A stretch of DNA of 64,000 nucleotides, taken from Chryseobacterium indologenes. GTDB lineage: Bacteria > Bacteroidota > Bacteroidia > Flavobacteriales > Weeksellaceae. A program made the position numbers and the translations under genes. The notes beneath the pieces were generated by a model. The model made no database searches. It was not told the DNA's origin and saw only the letters and a list, made by a program, of their open reading frames with translations. The stretch covers positions 124,001 to 188,000 of the forward strand of contig NZ_CP074372.1 in assembly GCF_018362995.1 (NCBI RefSeq), given 5' to 3'. Positions 51,884-60,928 of the stretch are shown one piece after another (the first letter of the stretch is position 1; every line of letters begins with the position of its first letter).

Positions 51884-52831
51884 ATGAAAACAATCAGAAA
51901 AATCTCAGCTGTTAGCCTGTTATGTTTAACTCTTTTTACCGTAGTGACGGTTTCCTGCACTGAAGAAAATGAACCTCCCACGGTACAGGAGGTACAAAAC
52001 AGAAACCACCAAACGGCCAAAACCCAATTCATAAACGTTAAAGGAAATGCCATTGCATACCGTGTTTCAGGAAAAGAAGACGGGATCCCATTGGTGCTTC
52101 TGCCGGGATTAGGCGGGTCTATGGATGACTGGGATCCTGCGGTGACAGACGGACTGGCAAAAAAATACAAAGTAATTATCTTTGATAACAAAGGAGTAGC
52201 TTCTTCAAAAGGAACAACTCCCAACACCGTTCAGGCAATGGCCGATGATGCTGTCGATTTTATCAATGCAATGAACTTGAACAAAGTCAATATCATGGGA
52301 TTTTCCATGGGTGGGTTTATTGCCCAGAGAATAGTGCTGACTCATCCTTCACTGATTAATAAAGTGATTTTAACCGGAACAGGGCCTCAGGGAGCTATCG
52401 GATTATCAAACTTACCTAATATTGTTGCAGGAACAGCGGGATTAAGTCCTGAAGCCTCATTTTTGAAATTCGGATTTACAGAATCGGCTCAGAGTATTAT
52501 GGAAGGAAAAGCATCTTATGCAAGAATCCAGCTTCGTACAACAGACAGAGATCTTCCGTTAAATGATGCTGCTTCAAATTCTCAATTTACGGCTGTATTG
52601 ACCTGGGCTCAACCCGATGTCGATGCTCTTACAGAAATAAAAAAGATCAAAAATCCTGTACTGATTGTTCATGGTGAAAATGATCTTCCTGTGTCTGTTC
52701 AGAATGCTAAAAATATGGCTCAGAATTTAGACCAAGCAGAATTGGTGATTTTCCCGGATTCAGGGCATGCTTCTTTCTATCAATATCATGATACCTTTGT
52801 AGCAAAAGCAATTGAGTTCCTTGGGAAGTAA
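51884..52831 (+). CDS. Alpha/beta hydrolase lipoprotein
   Basis: 315 residues. VTVSC (C25) is a lipobox. The hydrolase fold has the oxyanion strand LVLLPGLGGSMDDW, nucleophile elbow GFSMGG (S141), acid in HGENDLP and histidine in DSGHASFY, so the triad is complete. The closest general class is the haloperoxidase/esterase-like hydrolases. Being lipid-anchored, it probably works at the cell surface or periplasm. Single gene with a strong terminator. Confidence 0.87.
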   Translation: MKTIRKISAVSLLCLTLFTVVTVSCTEENEPPTVQEVQNRNHQTAKTQFINVKGNAIAYRVSGKEDGIPLVLLPGLGGSMDDWDPAVTDGLAKKYKVIIFDNKGVASSKGTTPNTVQAMADDAVDFINAMNLNKVNIMGFSMGGFIAQRIVLTHPSLINKVILTGTGPQGAIGLSNLPNIVAGTAGLSPEASFLKFGFTESAQSIMEGKASYARIQLRTTDRDLPLNDAASNSQFTAVLTWAQPDVDALTEIKKIKNPVLIVHGENDLPVSVQNAKNMAQNLDQAELVIFPDSGHASFYQYHDTFVAKAIEFLGK

Positions 52832-52850
52832 ATTGAAATTATATTCAATG

Positions 52851-52881
52851 AAAAACTCGCTGTTATCTTCAGCGAGTTTTT
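52851..52881. terminator. Terminator after the alpha/beta hydrolase gene
   Basis: AAAAACTCGCTG (52851-52862) and CAGCGAGTTTTT (52870-52881), perfect stem; may serve the converging VOC gene too. Confidence 0.85.
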
Positions 52882-52902
52882 GTTTTTATTAATGAAAGAG
52901 TT

Positions 52903-53298
52903 CTAGCTGAATTTCTTTACAGCTTCCACACTCACCGGAGTAAAAAAGTTAATCATGTTTCCATCCGGATCGCAGAACAGAAGTGATCTGTTTCCCCAGG
53001 GCATTGTTGTAGGTTCCTGAATGATCTCGGAGGCTATACTTTTAATTCTTTCATATTCTTCATCTACATTTTTAACCATCAATTCAATAATGATTGATTT
53101 TGTTCCTGTAAATTCTGTAAGACCTTCCGAAAACATCTGCATGGTTCGGGTACTGCCAATCGCAATGGTTATAGAATCTGTAGAAAGTTCTGCAAAGTCT
53201 TCAGTATACCATCGGGCAGTTGCTCCCATGGTTTGTTCATAAAATTCTACTGCTGCTTTAATGTCTTTGCTGATGAGCCTTAATGACGTAAGTTTCAT
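52903..53298 (-). CDS. VOC family protein
   Basis: 131 residues from the ATG complementary to 53296-53298 (a longer frame has no protein-like N-terminus). The fold is visible in RLISKDIKAAVEFYEQTMGA and in the last strand LLFCDPDGNMINFFTPV. It is a single-domain glyoxalase-type protein; substrate unknown. Not closely similar to the VOC protein at 3648. Convergent with the hydrolase gene. Confidence 0.82.
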   Translation of the reverse strand: MKLTSLRLISKDIKAAVEFYEQTMGATARWYTEDFAELSTDSITIAIGSTRTMQMFSEGLTEFTGTKSIIIELMVKNVDEEYERIKSIASEIIQEPTTMPWGNRSLLFCDPDGNMINFFTPVSVEAVKKFS

Positions 53299-53440
53299 AA
53301 GATTTTTTTTGTTTAAACTAATTTTAAACAAAGGTAACGGGTAGTTATGACAACAGACTGTCAGTAGGAATTTATGGATTTTTTATCGAACATAAAACTG
53401 GTATATAAAAAAATCCCGATTTAATCGGGATTTATATTCT

Positions 53441-54256
53441 CTAAGGAGTTACAGGCTGAATCACAAAAGTCTCCGTATCTGTTGTATGGGCGGAAAAATA
53501 GCCCAAAGCTCCATTGTTGATATTACTTGGCGGATTGGCTGGAGTAGCACCCCCGCCATTGCCTCCGGAAATCTGAAGCAAAGCACTATAATAAGTGAAT
53601 ATATTGTTATCAATAGACTGCATTTCTACATGGATTTTATCCCCCACAATCACTTCATGATCTCTGCCTTTGTTATCGTCATTAGGCAGAATCAGAGGCT
53701 GCTGGTTAAGCATTCCGTTATTTACATTGTCTGAAAAGGTATTCATGTATTTTTTAGGAAGATCGTTGATGGTAAAACTAAAAAGATAACGGTTCCCAAG
53801 CGGCTGTGGATCTGTAAAGATCGGTAGAAGGGTATAAGTGGTTTTGTCACCAAATTTGAACGAACTCTGTTCAAGTCCGTCAAAATGAACAATTTCAGGC
53901 ATGCTGCTCTGAGCGGTATACTGCTTTCCTTCCGCCTGTATCTTCAATGTATAGGTTCTTCCGGGCTGCCCAACAAAAGTTGTTGTCTGATACATTCCGT
54001 TTCCTGTGTACTGCAATGTTTCGGTTTGGCCCGTATTATCACTTAAAATGACCTGAGCACCGGTTACAGCCGGATATTGATTAGGCTCTGAGAAACTGAC
54101 TGATTTTGTAATTCTTACAGTATAAGGCCCCGGTTCATTGGTTACATTTCCTTCGATGACAATATTTCCGCCCTCATTATTCAGGTCCAGATCAATCTCT
54201 TTTTCACAAGAGGTTAATGCAAAGAGAGATAATATGATATAAAAAGTATTTTTCAT
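53441..54256 (-). CDS. DUF4249 lipoprotein, partner of the TonB receptor
   Basis: 271 residues. ALTSC (C17) is a lipobox; the N-terminal EIDLDLNNEGGNIVIEGNV and VRITKSVSFSEPNQYPAVTG are typical of DUF4249, Bacteroidota lipoproteins that pair with TonB-dependent transporters. It probably helps the receptor take up an unknown substrate at the outer membrane. It starts 3 bases after the receptor gene ends, so both are on one message. Confidence 0.88.
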   Translation of the reverse strand: MKNTFYIILSLFALTSCEKEIDLDLNNEGGNIVIEGNVTNEPGPYTVRITKSVSFSEPNQYPAVTGAQVILSDNTGQTETLQYTGNGMYQTTTFVGQPGRTYTLKIQAEGKQYTAQSSMPEIVHFDGLEQSSFKFGDKTTYTLLPIFTDPQPLGNRYLFSFTINDLPKKYMNTFSDNVNNGMLNQQPLILPNDDNKGRDHEVIVGDKIHVEMQSIDNNIFTYYSALLQISGGNGGGATPANPPSNINNGALGYFSAHTTDTETFVIQPVTP

Positions 54257-54259
54257 GAT

Positions 54260-56590
54260 TTAGAATTTGAAGTTATAAGTGATGTTAGGTACCCAGCGGA
54301 ACAGAGAAGTCTGCATTGCACGTGTTGTTCCGGGACGGTCAGGATTGTCTTCAAAATTGATTGTGTAGGCGTTTTCTCTTCCGTACAGGTTATAAATACC
54401 GAAGGTCCATGAGCCACGGAATCGCTTATTGGATGTTGGCTCATAAGTCGCACTCAGATCCATTCTGTGATAGGCAGGCATCCTGTCAGCATTTCTGTTG
54501 CTGTACTGGAATATGGTTTGCCCGTTCAGCTCATATTTTCCGGTAGGGAAAGTAACGGCATTTCCTGTGCTGTAAACGAATAATCCTGAAAAGCTCCATT
54601 TCGGATTAAGCTGATAAGTGGCAACGATAGACAGGTCGTGGGTTTTATCCATTCTGGCGTTGTACCATTCATTATTATTAATTCCGTTGATCTTTCTTTC
54701 CGTTTTAGAAAGAGTATAGGAAATCCATCCTGTAAGTTTTCCGCTTTTCTTTTTGGCAATAAGTTCCAAACCGTAAGCTCTTCCTTTTCCGAACAACAGT
54801 TCACTTTCTACATCAGATCCGGCATCAAATCCAATCTGAGCCCCATTTTTGAAGTCGATCTGATTTTTCATTGATTTATAGTAAACTTCAGCATTTAATT
54901 CATAATTATTGTTGTTGAAATTTCTGCTGTAGCCCACACTGACCTGATCTGCAATTTCAGGTTTTACCGTATAGCTGCTTCCTATCCACTGGTCAGTAGG
55001 ATTTCCGCTGTTGCTGTTGCTTAAAAGATGAAGATTCTGCGTGTTTCGGGAATAACCTCCTTTCACACTGCTTACTTCATTGATGCGGTAATTTGCGCTA
55101 ATTCTTGGTTCAGGATTCACATACGTTTTCCCGAATTTCCCTTTCTCTAAGAATTTACTATCGGTAAGCACCCCGTTTTCATACGTATTGAAAGTATCTC
55201 CTCCCAATACACTGAATATCGCAAGTCTTACTCCATAATTGATGGTTAGCTTTTCCGTTGCTTTAAAATCATCGTTGATGTAAACAGCGTTTTCCCATGA
55301 ATATCTCGGATTTCTTGGAAAGCTGCTCACCGTAGTACCGGAAGCACTGCTTGGGGTAAGAGTATGATAAATAGACTGAAGACCGAAACGTACAGAATGC
55401 TTATTCCCGGCAAACCAGGTAAAATCCTGCTTAAGGTTCCAATCACGTATTTTTGAATTTAAATCAAATACCGTATCATCATTTTTCAGACTGATTTTGT
55501 AATCATAATTGCTGTAGATGAAAGATGTATTGGAAAATAGCTTACTGCTGATAATGCTGTTCCATCTCAAAGTGGCGGTAGTATTTCCCCAGTCTGTATT
55601 GAAGGTGTCTCCCAGTCCCAGAACATCTCTTCCGAAGTATCCCGAAAGATAAATACGGTTGTTTTCGTTGATCTGATAATTGGCTTTCAGGTTGAGGTCA
55701 TAAAAATATAACTTGTTATCTTTATAATCTTTGTTGGTTTTAAGAAACAAATCCGCATACGTTCTTCTTCCCGAAACAATGAATGATGATTTTTCCTTCT
55801 GAATAGGCCCTTCTACACTCAGTCTGCTGCTGATCAGACCGATTCCTCCATTCAGATTATAGTCCTTATTGTTTCCGTCTTTCATTTTGACATCCAGTAC
55901 AGACGAAAGTCGGCCTCCGTATTGTGCAGGGCTGTTTCCTTTGATGATACTCGCATCTTTCAGGGCATCACTGTTGAATGTACTGAAAAACCCAAGAAGG
56001 TGAGACGCGTTATAAACAGGTGCTTCATCCAATAATATCAGGTTCTGGTCGGTAGCACCGCCTCTTACACTGAATCCGCTGCTTCCTTCACCGTTACTTT
56101 TGATACCCGGCAGAAGCTGTATGGTTTTCATTACATCCTTTTCCCCAAAAAGAACAGGAAGTTTTTCTATACTTTTTATATTTAACGTTTCTGCTCCCAT
56201 TTGAGCTGATGTTAAATTTTTATCCTTTTTAATAGCGGTTACCACCACTTCGTCAATGGCCTTTGTTGTCTCTTCCTGAGGCAGAAGAGGAAGATCAAGC
56301 TTCATATTCTGATCCACTTTGATCTGCTGTTCAAAATCTTTATATCCGGGGTTGGAAATAATGACGGTATAAGTACCAGCAGGAAGTGAAAGAGAGTAAA
56401 ATCCATACTCATTGGCTGTAACGTTGATGGTAGGATCTTCACTTACTTTTACCGATACTCCGATTAACAGCTCACCGTTTTTTTTGTCTTTCACAGTTCC
56501 GCTTACAGAGTAGGTTTGCTGGGCTATTGCCAGGGTACTGAAACAGAGCGCTGCGGTGGCAGCGGTAATTTTTAAAAAGGATGTTTGCAT
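54260..56590 (-). CDS. TonB-dependent receptor with carboxypeptidase-regulatory-like N-domain
   Basis: 776 residues. Signal peptide 1-23 (IAQQ), then a carboxypeptidase-regulatory-like domain (about 26-110; VSGTVKDKKNGELLIGVSVK), the plug (about 125-235; FSVRGGATDQNLILLDEAPV, YGGRLSSVLDV) and a 22-strand barrel ending with the aromatic ITYNFKF. It imports a substrate with energy from TonB; the substrate is unknown and the partner is the DUF4249 protein. The upstream spacer of 414 bases is gene-free. Confidence 0.92.
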   Translation of the reverse strand: MQTSFLKITAATAALCFSTLAIAQQTYSVSGTVKDKKNGELLIGVSVKVSEDPTINVTANEYGFYSLSLPAGTYTVIISNPGYKDFEQQIKVDQNMKLDLPLLPQEETTKAIDEVVVTAIKKDKNLTSAQMGAETLNIKSIEKLPVLFGEKDVMKTIQLLPGIKSNGEGSSGFSVRGGATDQNLILLDEAPVYNASHLLGFFSTFNSDALKDASIIKGNSPAQYGGRLSSVLDVKMKDGNNKDYNLNGGIGLISSRLSVEGPIQKEKSSFIVSGRRTYADLFLKTNKDYKDNKLYFYDLNLKANYQINENNRIYLSGYFGRDVLGLGDTFNTDWGNTTATLRWNSIISSKLFSNTSFIYSNYDYKISLKNDDTVFDLNSKIRDWNLKQDFTWFAGNKHSVRFGLQSIYHTLTPSSASGTTVSSFPRNPRYSWENAVYINDDFKATEKLTINYGVRLAIFSVLGGDTFNTYENGVLTDSKFLEKGKFGKTYVNPEPRISANYRINEVSSVKGGYSRNTQNLHLLSNSNSGNPTDQWIGSSYTVKPEIADQVSVGYSRNFNNNNYELNAEVYYKSMKNQIDFKNGAQIGFDAGSDVESELLFGKGRAYGLELIAKKKSGKLTGWISYTLSKTERKINGINNNEWYNARMDKTHDLSIVATYQLNPKWSFSGLFVYSTGNAVTFPTGKYELNGQTIFQYSNRNADRMPAYHRMDLSATYEPTSNKRFRGSWTFGIYNLYGRENAYTINFEDNPDRPGTTRAMQTSLFRWVPNITYNFKF

Positions 56591-57004
56591 TAGTTTATTT
56601 TAAAGTAGTAGATCTCTTGTATAGGAATTAATATTTTGTTGACGTACGATTAGTTGGATGAACAGGGAATTTGTTACACGTAACAAATTAATTATGAAAT
56701 AAATCCATTGAAAATGGGTGTTTTTGAAAATGGTAAAAGCAAGAATAAAATGAGACTGTTACATAAAAAATAATATTATGCATTGTATATTGATTTATTA
56801 ATGGTTTTTTAGTTGATTATGTTAAAAAATAAATTATTAACGGCATAGTATAAACTTTATTACTGTTTATTGTGAAAATTATACATCGGAATACTTAAAT
56901 GGCTTTTATTTCTGTGATGAAAAGACTTTCAGCGTAAAAACGATCTTCAGAACTTTTGATCGGAATTTTAGTCTTATCTTGGCTAAGAATTAAGAGGAAA
57001 GAAT
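56591..57004. other. Spacer between divergent receptor and TlpA genes
   Basis: No gene. AT-rich; TATCTTGG near 56977 with a TTG about 20 bases before resembles a promoter for the tlpA-like gene. Confidence 0.35.
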
Positions 57005-57607
57005 ATGGAAAATGTAAAAATGTGGATCAGGAAAAATGGCTCCACTGCAATACTGACAATATTGTTTATTATCGTATTGGTGAATAAAGATGCAAAAGCG
57101 TGGCTGATGAGACAGGTTGCTTCCACAGGAATCCTTAATTCCAGTATATCGGAAACAAAAGAGGATCAGAATACCTCAGCACGATTTTCCTACGCCGGGT
57201 TTATGCTTAAAAACGAAGACGGGAGCATCATCAATACTTCTGATTTACAAAATAAAGTAGTCTTCATTAATTTTGGGGCTTCATGGTGTCCTCCCTGCAG
57301 GGCAGAGTTTCCCTCAGTTCAAAAGCTATATGATCAATATAAAAACAATCCGGATATGGTATTTCTTACCGTAAATCTTGACGACAACACTGCTCTTGGA
57401 AAATCATATTTAAAAGAAAAAGGCTTTACAGTTCCTTTTCTGGTACCGGCTGGCAATATCCCCGGAGTACTTTACAGTGGATCATTACCTACAACCGTTG
57501 TGCTGGATAAAAAAGGCGAAATACGTCTGTATCATAAAGGATTGGCAGATTATAGTAAAGATTCTTTTTACCAGCAGATTGATGAACTGTTGAAACAAAA
57601 GCCTTAA
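57005..57607 (+). CDS. TlpA-like thiol-disulfide oxidoreductase
   Basis: 200 residues. An N-terminal membrane anchor (about 14-27, ILTILFIIVLV) and a thioredoxin fold with NFGASWCPPCRAEF (C95, C98) and the cis-proline region SLPTTVVLD. It reduces or transfers disulfides in the periplasm. The SUKH gene follows 12 bases later, but this may be only co-transcription. Cytochrome c or other redox partners are not seen nearby. Confidence 0.88.
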   Translation: MENVKMWIRKNGSTAILTILFIIVLVNKDAKAWLMRQVASTGILNSSISETKEDQNTSARFSYAGFMLKNEDGSIINTSDLQNKVVFINFGASWCPPCRAEFPSVQKLYDQYKNNPDMVFLTVNLDDNTALGKSYLKEKGFTVPFLVPAGNIPGVLYSGSLPTTVVLDKKGEIRLYHKGLADYSKDSFYQQIDELLKQKP

Positions 57608-57619
57608 TTTTTACAGCTT

Positions 57620-58108
57620 ATGATTTCTTTTGCCATATTAACTCTAGCAGAAATAGAATCTGAAATATTGAAAGTGAAAATTCCTTTGCAGAACTTTTCC
57701 AAAACAATATCATTTCCTTTCTCTGAACGGTACAGGAATTGGGTCACTCAAATACCAACGGCAGAAATTTCTTCTGAAACGATCCTGTATAATTCGGTTG
57801 AGGCTGTCAATGAGAATAAAGAATTTGACTTTACTGATTATTGGTGTTTTGCTGGTAACGGGCAGGGGGATCAATGGTTCCTGAATACTGATGATCAGGT
57901 TTTTTTCTATAATCATGACTATGATGAAAAGCTGGAACCCATGAATATTAATTTTGAAGAATGGTTGCAGATGGCTTTTGTTATCCGCCAGTTGGATATG
58001 TATTTCGATGAATATGACAACATCCCGGAATCTGTTCAACAAGAGTTTTATAAAACCTTGAATAGGCTTCATCCAACATTAAGTAATATTTATCCGTTTA
58101 CATTTTAA
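57620..58108 (+). CDS. SUKH (SMI1/KNR4-like) family protein
   Basis: 162 residues. FTDYWCFAGNGQGDQWFLN is the family block with the glycine-rich turn. In bacteria SUKH proteins often serve as immunity proteins against contact-dependent toxins or bind nucleic acids; no toxin gene is next to it, so the role is open. Probably on one transcript with the TlpA-like gene. Confidence 0.75.
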   Translation: MISFAILTLAEIESEILKVKIPLQNFSKTISFPFSERYRNWVTQIPTAEISSETILYNSVEAVNENKEFDFTDYWCFAGNGQGDQWFLNTDDQVFFYNHDYDEKLEPMNINFEEWLQMAFVIRQLDMYFDEYDNIPESVQQEFYKTLNRLHPTLSNIYPFTF

Positions 58109-58186
58109 CGCTGTTTATATCATAAAGACAATGAATTTAAATGTCTTGATGAAAAAAGAGTACTTTTATACTACAAGAAATAGAAC

Positions 58187-58750
58187 ATGCTGCATCAGCT
58201 AAGATCTCACATTGAAAAAATAATCCCCCTGAGTGATGATGAATTTGAATTCATATCATCCTGTTTTACCTATAAAAAATACAGGAAACATCAGTTTTTA
58301 GTACAGGAAGGAGAAAGGGCGCCTTATAATTATTTTGTTCTGAAAGGCCTTCTGAAACTGGTTTATTCTGATGAAACCGGAAAAGAACACATTGTTGGAT
58401 TTGCGATGGAAGACTGGTGGGAAACAGATTTTTCTGCTTACTATCAGCAAACGTTGGCAACGATGTCTTTAGTATGTCTTGAAGATACAGAAGTATTGTG
58501 TCTTCAGTTAGATGACTATAAAAAGCTCTGTGCCCATCTGCCAAAACTCGAACATTTTTTTCTGGAAAAAGCATATATGGGATTTATTACCGCTCAGCAG
58601 CGAACCATTTCAATGATGACAACCGGAATAAAAGAACGGTATGATCAGCTTTTGAAAAAGTATCCTTCTCTTGTCCAACGTGTGCCGAAATCTCTTTTAG
58701 CCGCTTATTTAGGCGTTTCCAGGGAAACTTTAAGCCGTCTGCCATTGTAA
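58187..58750 (+). CDS. Crp/Fnr-family transcriptional regulator
   Basis: 187 residues. Cyclic-nucleotide-binding-like barrel (about 15-125; FLVQEGERAPYNYFVLKGLL) and a short C-terminal HTH (SLLAAYLGVSRETLSRLPL). The binding pocket lacks the arginine-serine pair that binds cAMP in E. coli Crp, so the ligand is unknown. It is 99 bases upstream of the RidA gene on the same strand and may control it. Unlike the gene at 32229, it is intact. Confidence 0.88.
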   Translation: MLHQLRSHIEKIIPLSDDEFEFISSCFTYKKYRKHQFLVQEGERAPYNYFVLKGLLKLVYSDETGKEHIVGFAMEDWWETDFSAYYQQTLATMSLVCLEDTEVLCLQLDDYKKLCAHLPKLEHFFLEKAYMGFITAQQRTISMMTTGIKERYDQLLKKYPSLVQRVPKSLLAAYLGVSRETLSRLPL

Positions 58751-58849
58751 AAAAGTGATCGGAATCACCTCATAATCGTGATCAGGATCACAGGGATTTG
58801 CTGTATTTGTTCTGCAATTTTGTACCGTAATATATAACAAATTCATACA

Positions 58850-59239
58850 ATGGAAAAAAGAACGGTTAACCCATGGAAATGGCAGGAGGAGAGAAGCTAT
58901 TCTCAGGCTGTGGAGGTAAAAAATGTTGAAAGTACTTTATACTGCTCAGGACAGGCGGCTATTGATCCTGATGGAACATCCAGTGATAAAGATATGAAAT
59001 CGCAGCTGGAGCAGGCTATTGCCAACCTGGAAGAAGTGATCAGCACGGCAGGATATGAATGTAGCGGTATAGTACGATTAAATATCTATACAACTTCTAC
59101 TGAAGAACTCTGGCCTTATTTTCCCATTCTTCAGGAATGGATTGCCCAACATAAAATACAGCAGGCCGTAACGATGCTTGAAGTAAAAGGGTTGTTTGAA
59201 ACTTTAAAAGTGGAACTTGAAGCTACAGTTGTCAAATAA
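58850..59239 (+). CDS. RidA family protein (reactive imine deaminase type)
   Basis: 129 residues. Strands VESTLYCSGQAAIDPDGTSS and the C-terminal VKGLFETLKVELEATVVK with helix MKSQLEQAIANLEEVISTAG match RidA/YjgF. RidA hydrolyses reactive enamines or imines. The canonical C-terminal arginine of active RidA in the IEI/R motif is not found in the usual place, so activity on imines is uncertain. It follows the Crp/Fnr gene. Confidence 0.82.
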   Translation: MEKRTVNPWKWQEERSYSQAVEVKNVESTLYCSGQAAIDPDGTSSDKDMKSQLEQAIANLEEVISTAGYECSGIVRLNIYTTSTEELWPYFPILQEWIAQHKIQQAVTMLEVKGLFETLKVELEATVVK

Positions 59240-59263
59240 ATAAGAAATTGAGCTTAGAAAATT

Positions 59264-59291
59264 AAACCTTCAAAATGTAATTTGGAGGTTT
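59264..59291 (+). terminator. Terminator after the ridA-like gene
   Basis: AAACCTTCAAA (59264-59274), loop, TTTGGAGGTTT (59281-59291), followed by TTTTC. It lies before the SDR start and helps place that start at 59336. Confidence 0.7.
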
Positions 59292-59335
59292 TTTCTTACA
59301 TTTATCTTATACCAATTAACATTGATCAAGACATT

Positions 59336-60124
59336 ATGAATATTCAACTTTTTTCAAAAAACGTTTTAGTGGGAGGGGCAACTCAGGGAATAGGAGCAGG
59401 AATTGCTCTGGAACTGGCAAAATGTGGTGCTAATGTTACCGTTATGGCCCGCAATGAAACAAAGCTTAAAGATTTCGTTTCTTCACTGCCAGTCATCAAT
59501 CCGGAACAGAAACATGAATACCTGGTAGCCGACTTCTCGGACTTTGAAAATTATAAAAAAATTATAACAGGATATTTTAATGACCATTCTGTTGATATTC
59601 TGGTTAATAATACAAACGGTCCTGAGCCAGGTTTAGCACTGGATAAAACTCCGGATGATTATCAGAAAGCATTTGATCTTCTATTTAAAACGGTTTGCGA
59701 AACAACCTTATTGGCTCTGCCTCATATGATCCAACAGAAAAATGGCCGTATTATCAACGTTTCCTCTTTGTCCGTTAAAGAACCGATCGGAAGTCTGGCG
59801 CTGTCAAACTCCATCCGTTCAGCAGTCATTGCGTGGGCGAAAACCCTTTCTAATGAAATCGCACAGCATAATATTACCGTAAATAATGTTCTGACAGGAT
59901 ATTTTGACACCGAACGAATTCAAAAACTGGTTACCCATGAAGCTCAGCAAAGTGGTGATTCAGCGGAGGAAATAAAAAAAGCAAGGGAAAATAAAATTCC
60001 GATGAAAAGATTCGGACAGCCGGAAGAATATGGGCACCTGGTGGCTTTTCTGGCTTCAGAGTATTCAAATTATCTCACCGGAACAAGCATTCCTTTGGAT
60101 GGAGGATTGAATAATACGTATTAA
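59336..60124 (+). CDS. SDR-family oxidoreductase (atypical active site)
   Basis: 262 residues from the ATG at 59336; a TTG at 59282 lies within the ridA-like terminator and is rejected. LVGGATQGIGAG (11-22) binds the nucleotide, VNNTNGP follows, and the C-terminus has GTSIPLDGG. At the catalytic site INVSSLSVKEPIGSLALSNS is followed by IRSAVIAW: the serine is kept but the usual YxxxK is replaced, as in a known SDR subgroup with LSNxxRxAV. Substrate not predictable. Confidence 0.85.
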   Translation: MNIQLFSKNVLVGGATQGIGAGIALELAKCGANVTVMARNETKLKDFVSSLPVINPEQKHEYLVADFSDFENYKKIITGYFNDHSVDILVNNTNGPEPGLALDKTPDDYQKAFDLLFKTVCETTLLALPHMIQQKNGRIINVSSLSVKEPIGSLALSNSIRSAVIAWAKTLSNEIAQHNITVNNVLTGYFDTERIQKLVTHEAQQSGDSAEEIKKARENKIPMKRFGQPEEYGHLVAFLASEYSNYLTGTSIPLDGGLNNTY

Positions 60125-60155
60125 TTTTTTCATCGAACATGAACAATGTTAAAAA

Positions 60156-60838
60156 ATGAAATTAAATCTTATTAAAACACCTAAATATTTGAAAATCAAA
60201 AGGAAGTTCTAAATAGTTTTGAAAATTTAAGGACATATTTAAAGAAATGGACCGAAAATCCAGATTATGAAGAACATGATATTAGAAATATGTTTATTAA
60301 TCAGTTAGATAAGGTTTTGCTCTTTCATAATTTAAACTCTCATTACTTCATCAATATTTTACAAAATAAACCACTGTTTGATAAAATTCTTCAAACAGCT
60401 TCAATAATGGACTATCAAAAATTATTGAGTGTGTATCAAATACAAGGAAAAAATGCCCTTATTTTTCAGCTATCAAGTATTCTAGAAAGGTTTTTTAGAG
60501 TTTTATTACAATGTATCAAACCTCAGACTATAAACAAACCGTTTTATATTATTAGAAAAGAATTATTTGAAGTTTTGAATATTGGGTATAATGATGAATG
60601 GAAGGCAATTTCAATTTTATCTAACATAAGGAATACTTTCCATAATAATGGAATTCATACTTCAGATGATGTTCCACCTATTAAATATAAAAATATCAAT
60701 TACACATTTACAAAAAATGAGCTCCATAACAATGCAGATTATTATACACTTTTTATGATTACACAAGATATTGTTAATTTGTATCAAAAAATTTGTGAAA
60801 GTAGTTTAGTTAAAAGCTTTGTTTTAATTGAAGGCTAA
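60156..60838 (+). pseudogene. HEPN-like protein gene, possibly frameshifted near its start
   Basis: The ATG at 60290 opens a 182-residue frame, but the same frame is open and protein-like upstream (NSFENLRTYLKKWTENPDYE before the ATG) to about 60173 and has no start. An ATG at 60156 in another frame reads MKLNLIKTPKYLK and could join it by a one-base shift near 60182-60190. The protein is helical with SNIRNTFHNNGIH (Arg and His as in HEPN nuclease-fold proteins). If the frameshift is not real the gene starts at 60290. Role unknown. Confidence 0.5.
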
Positions 60839-60928
60839 ACAAATATTTCAAACAATCATATTATTAATTTTTTCTTTCATGTAATAAACCCTTTCTCCCG
60901 GTTGTCATATACATATTGAAAATATTAT

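Noticed and set aside
54526..54804. 92-codon minus-strand frame inside the TonB receptor gene
   Set aside because: Out of frame with a long, well-supported gene on the same strand; a shadow.
57620..58108. Reading the SUKH gene as an immunity gene of a toxin system
   Set aside because: No polymorphic toxin or Rhs/CdiA-type gene is in the neighbourhood.
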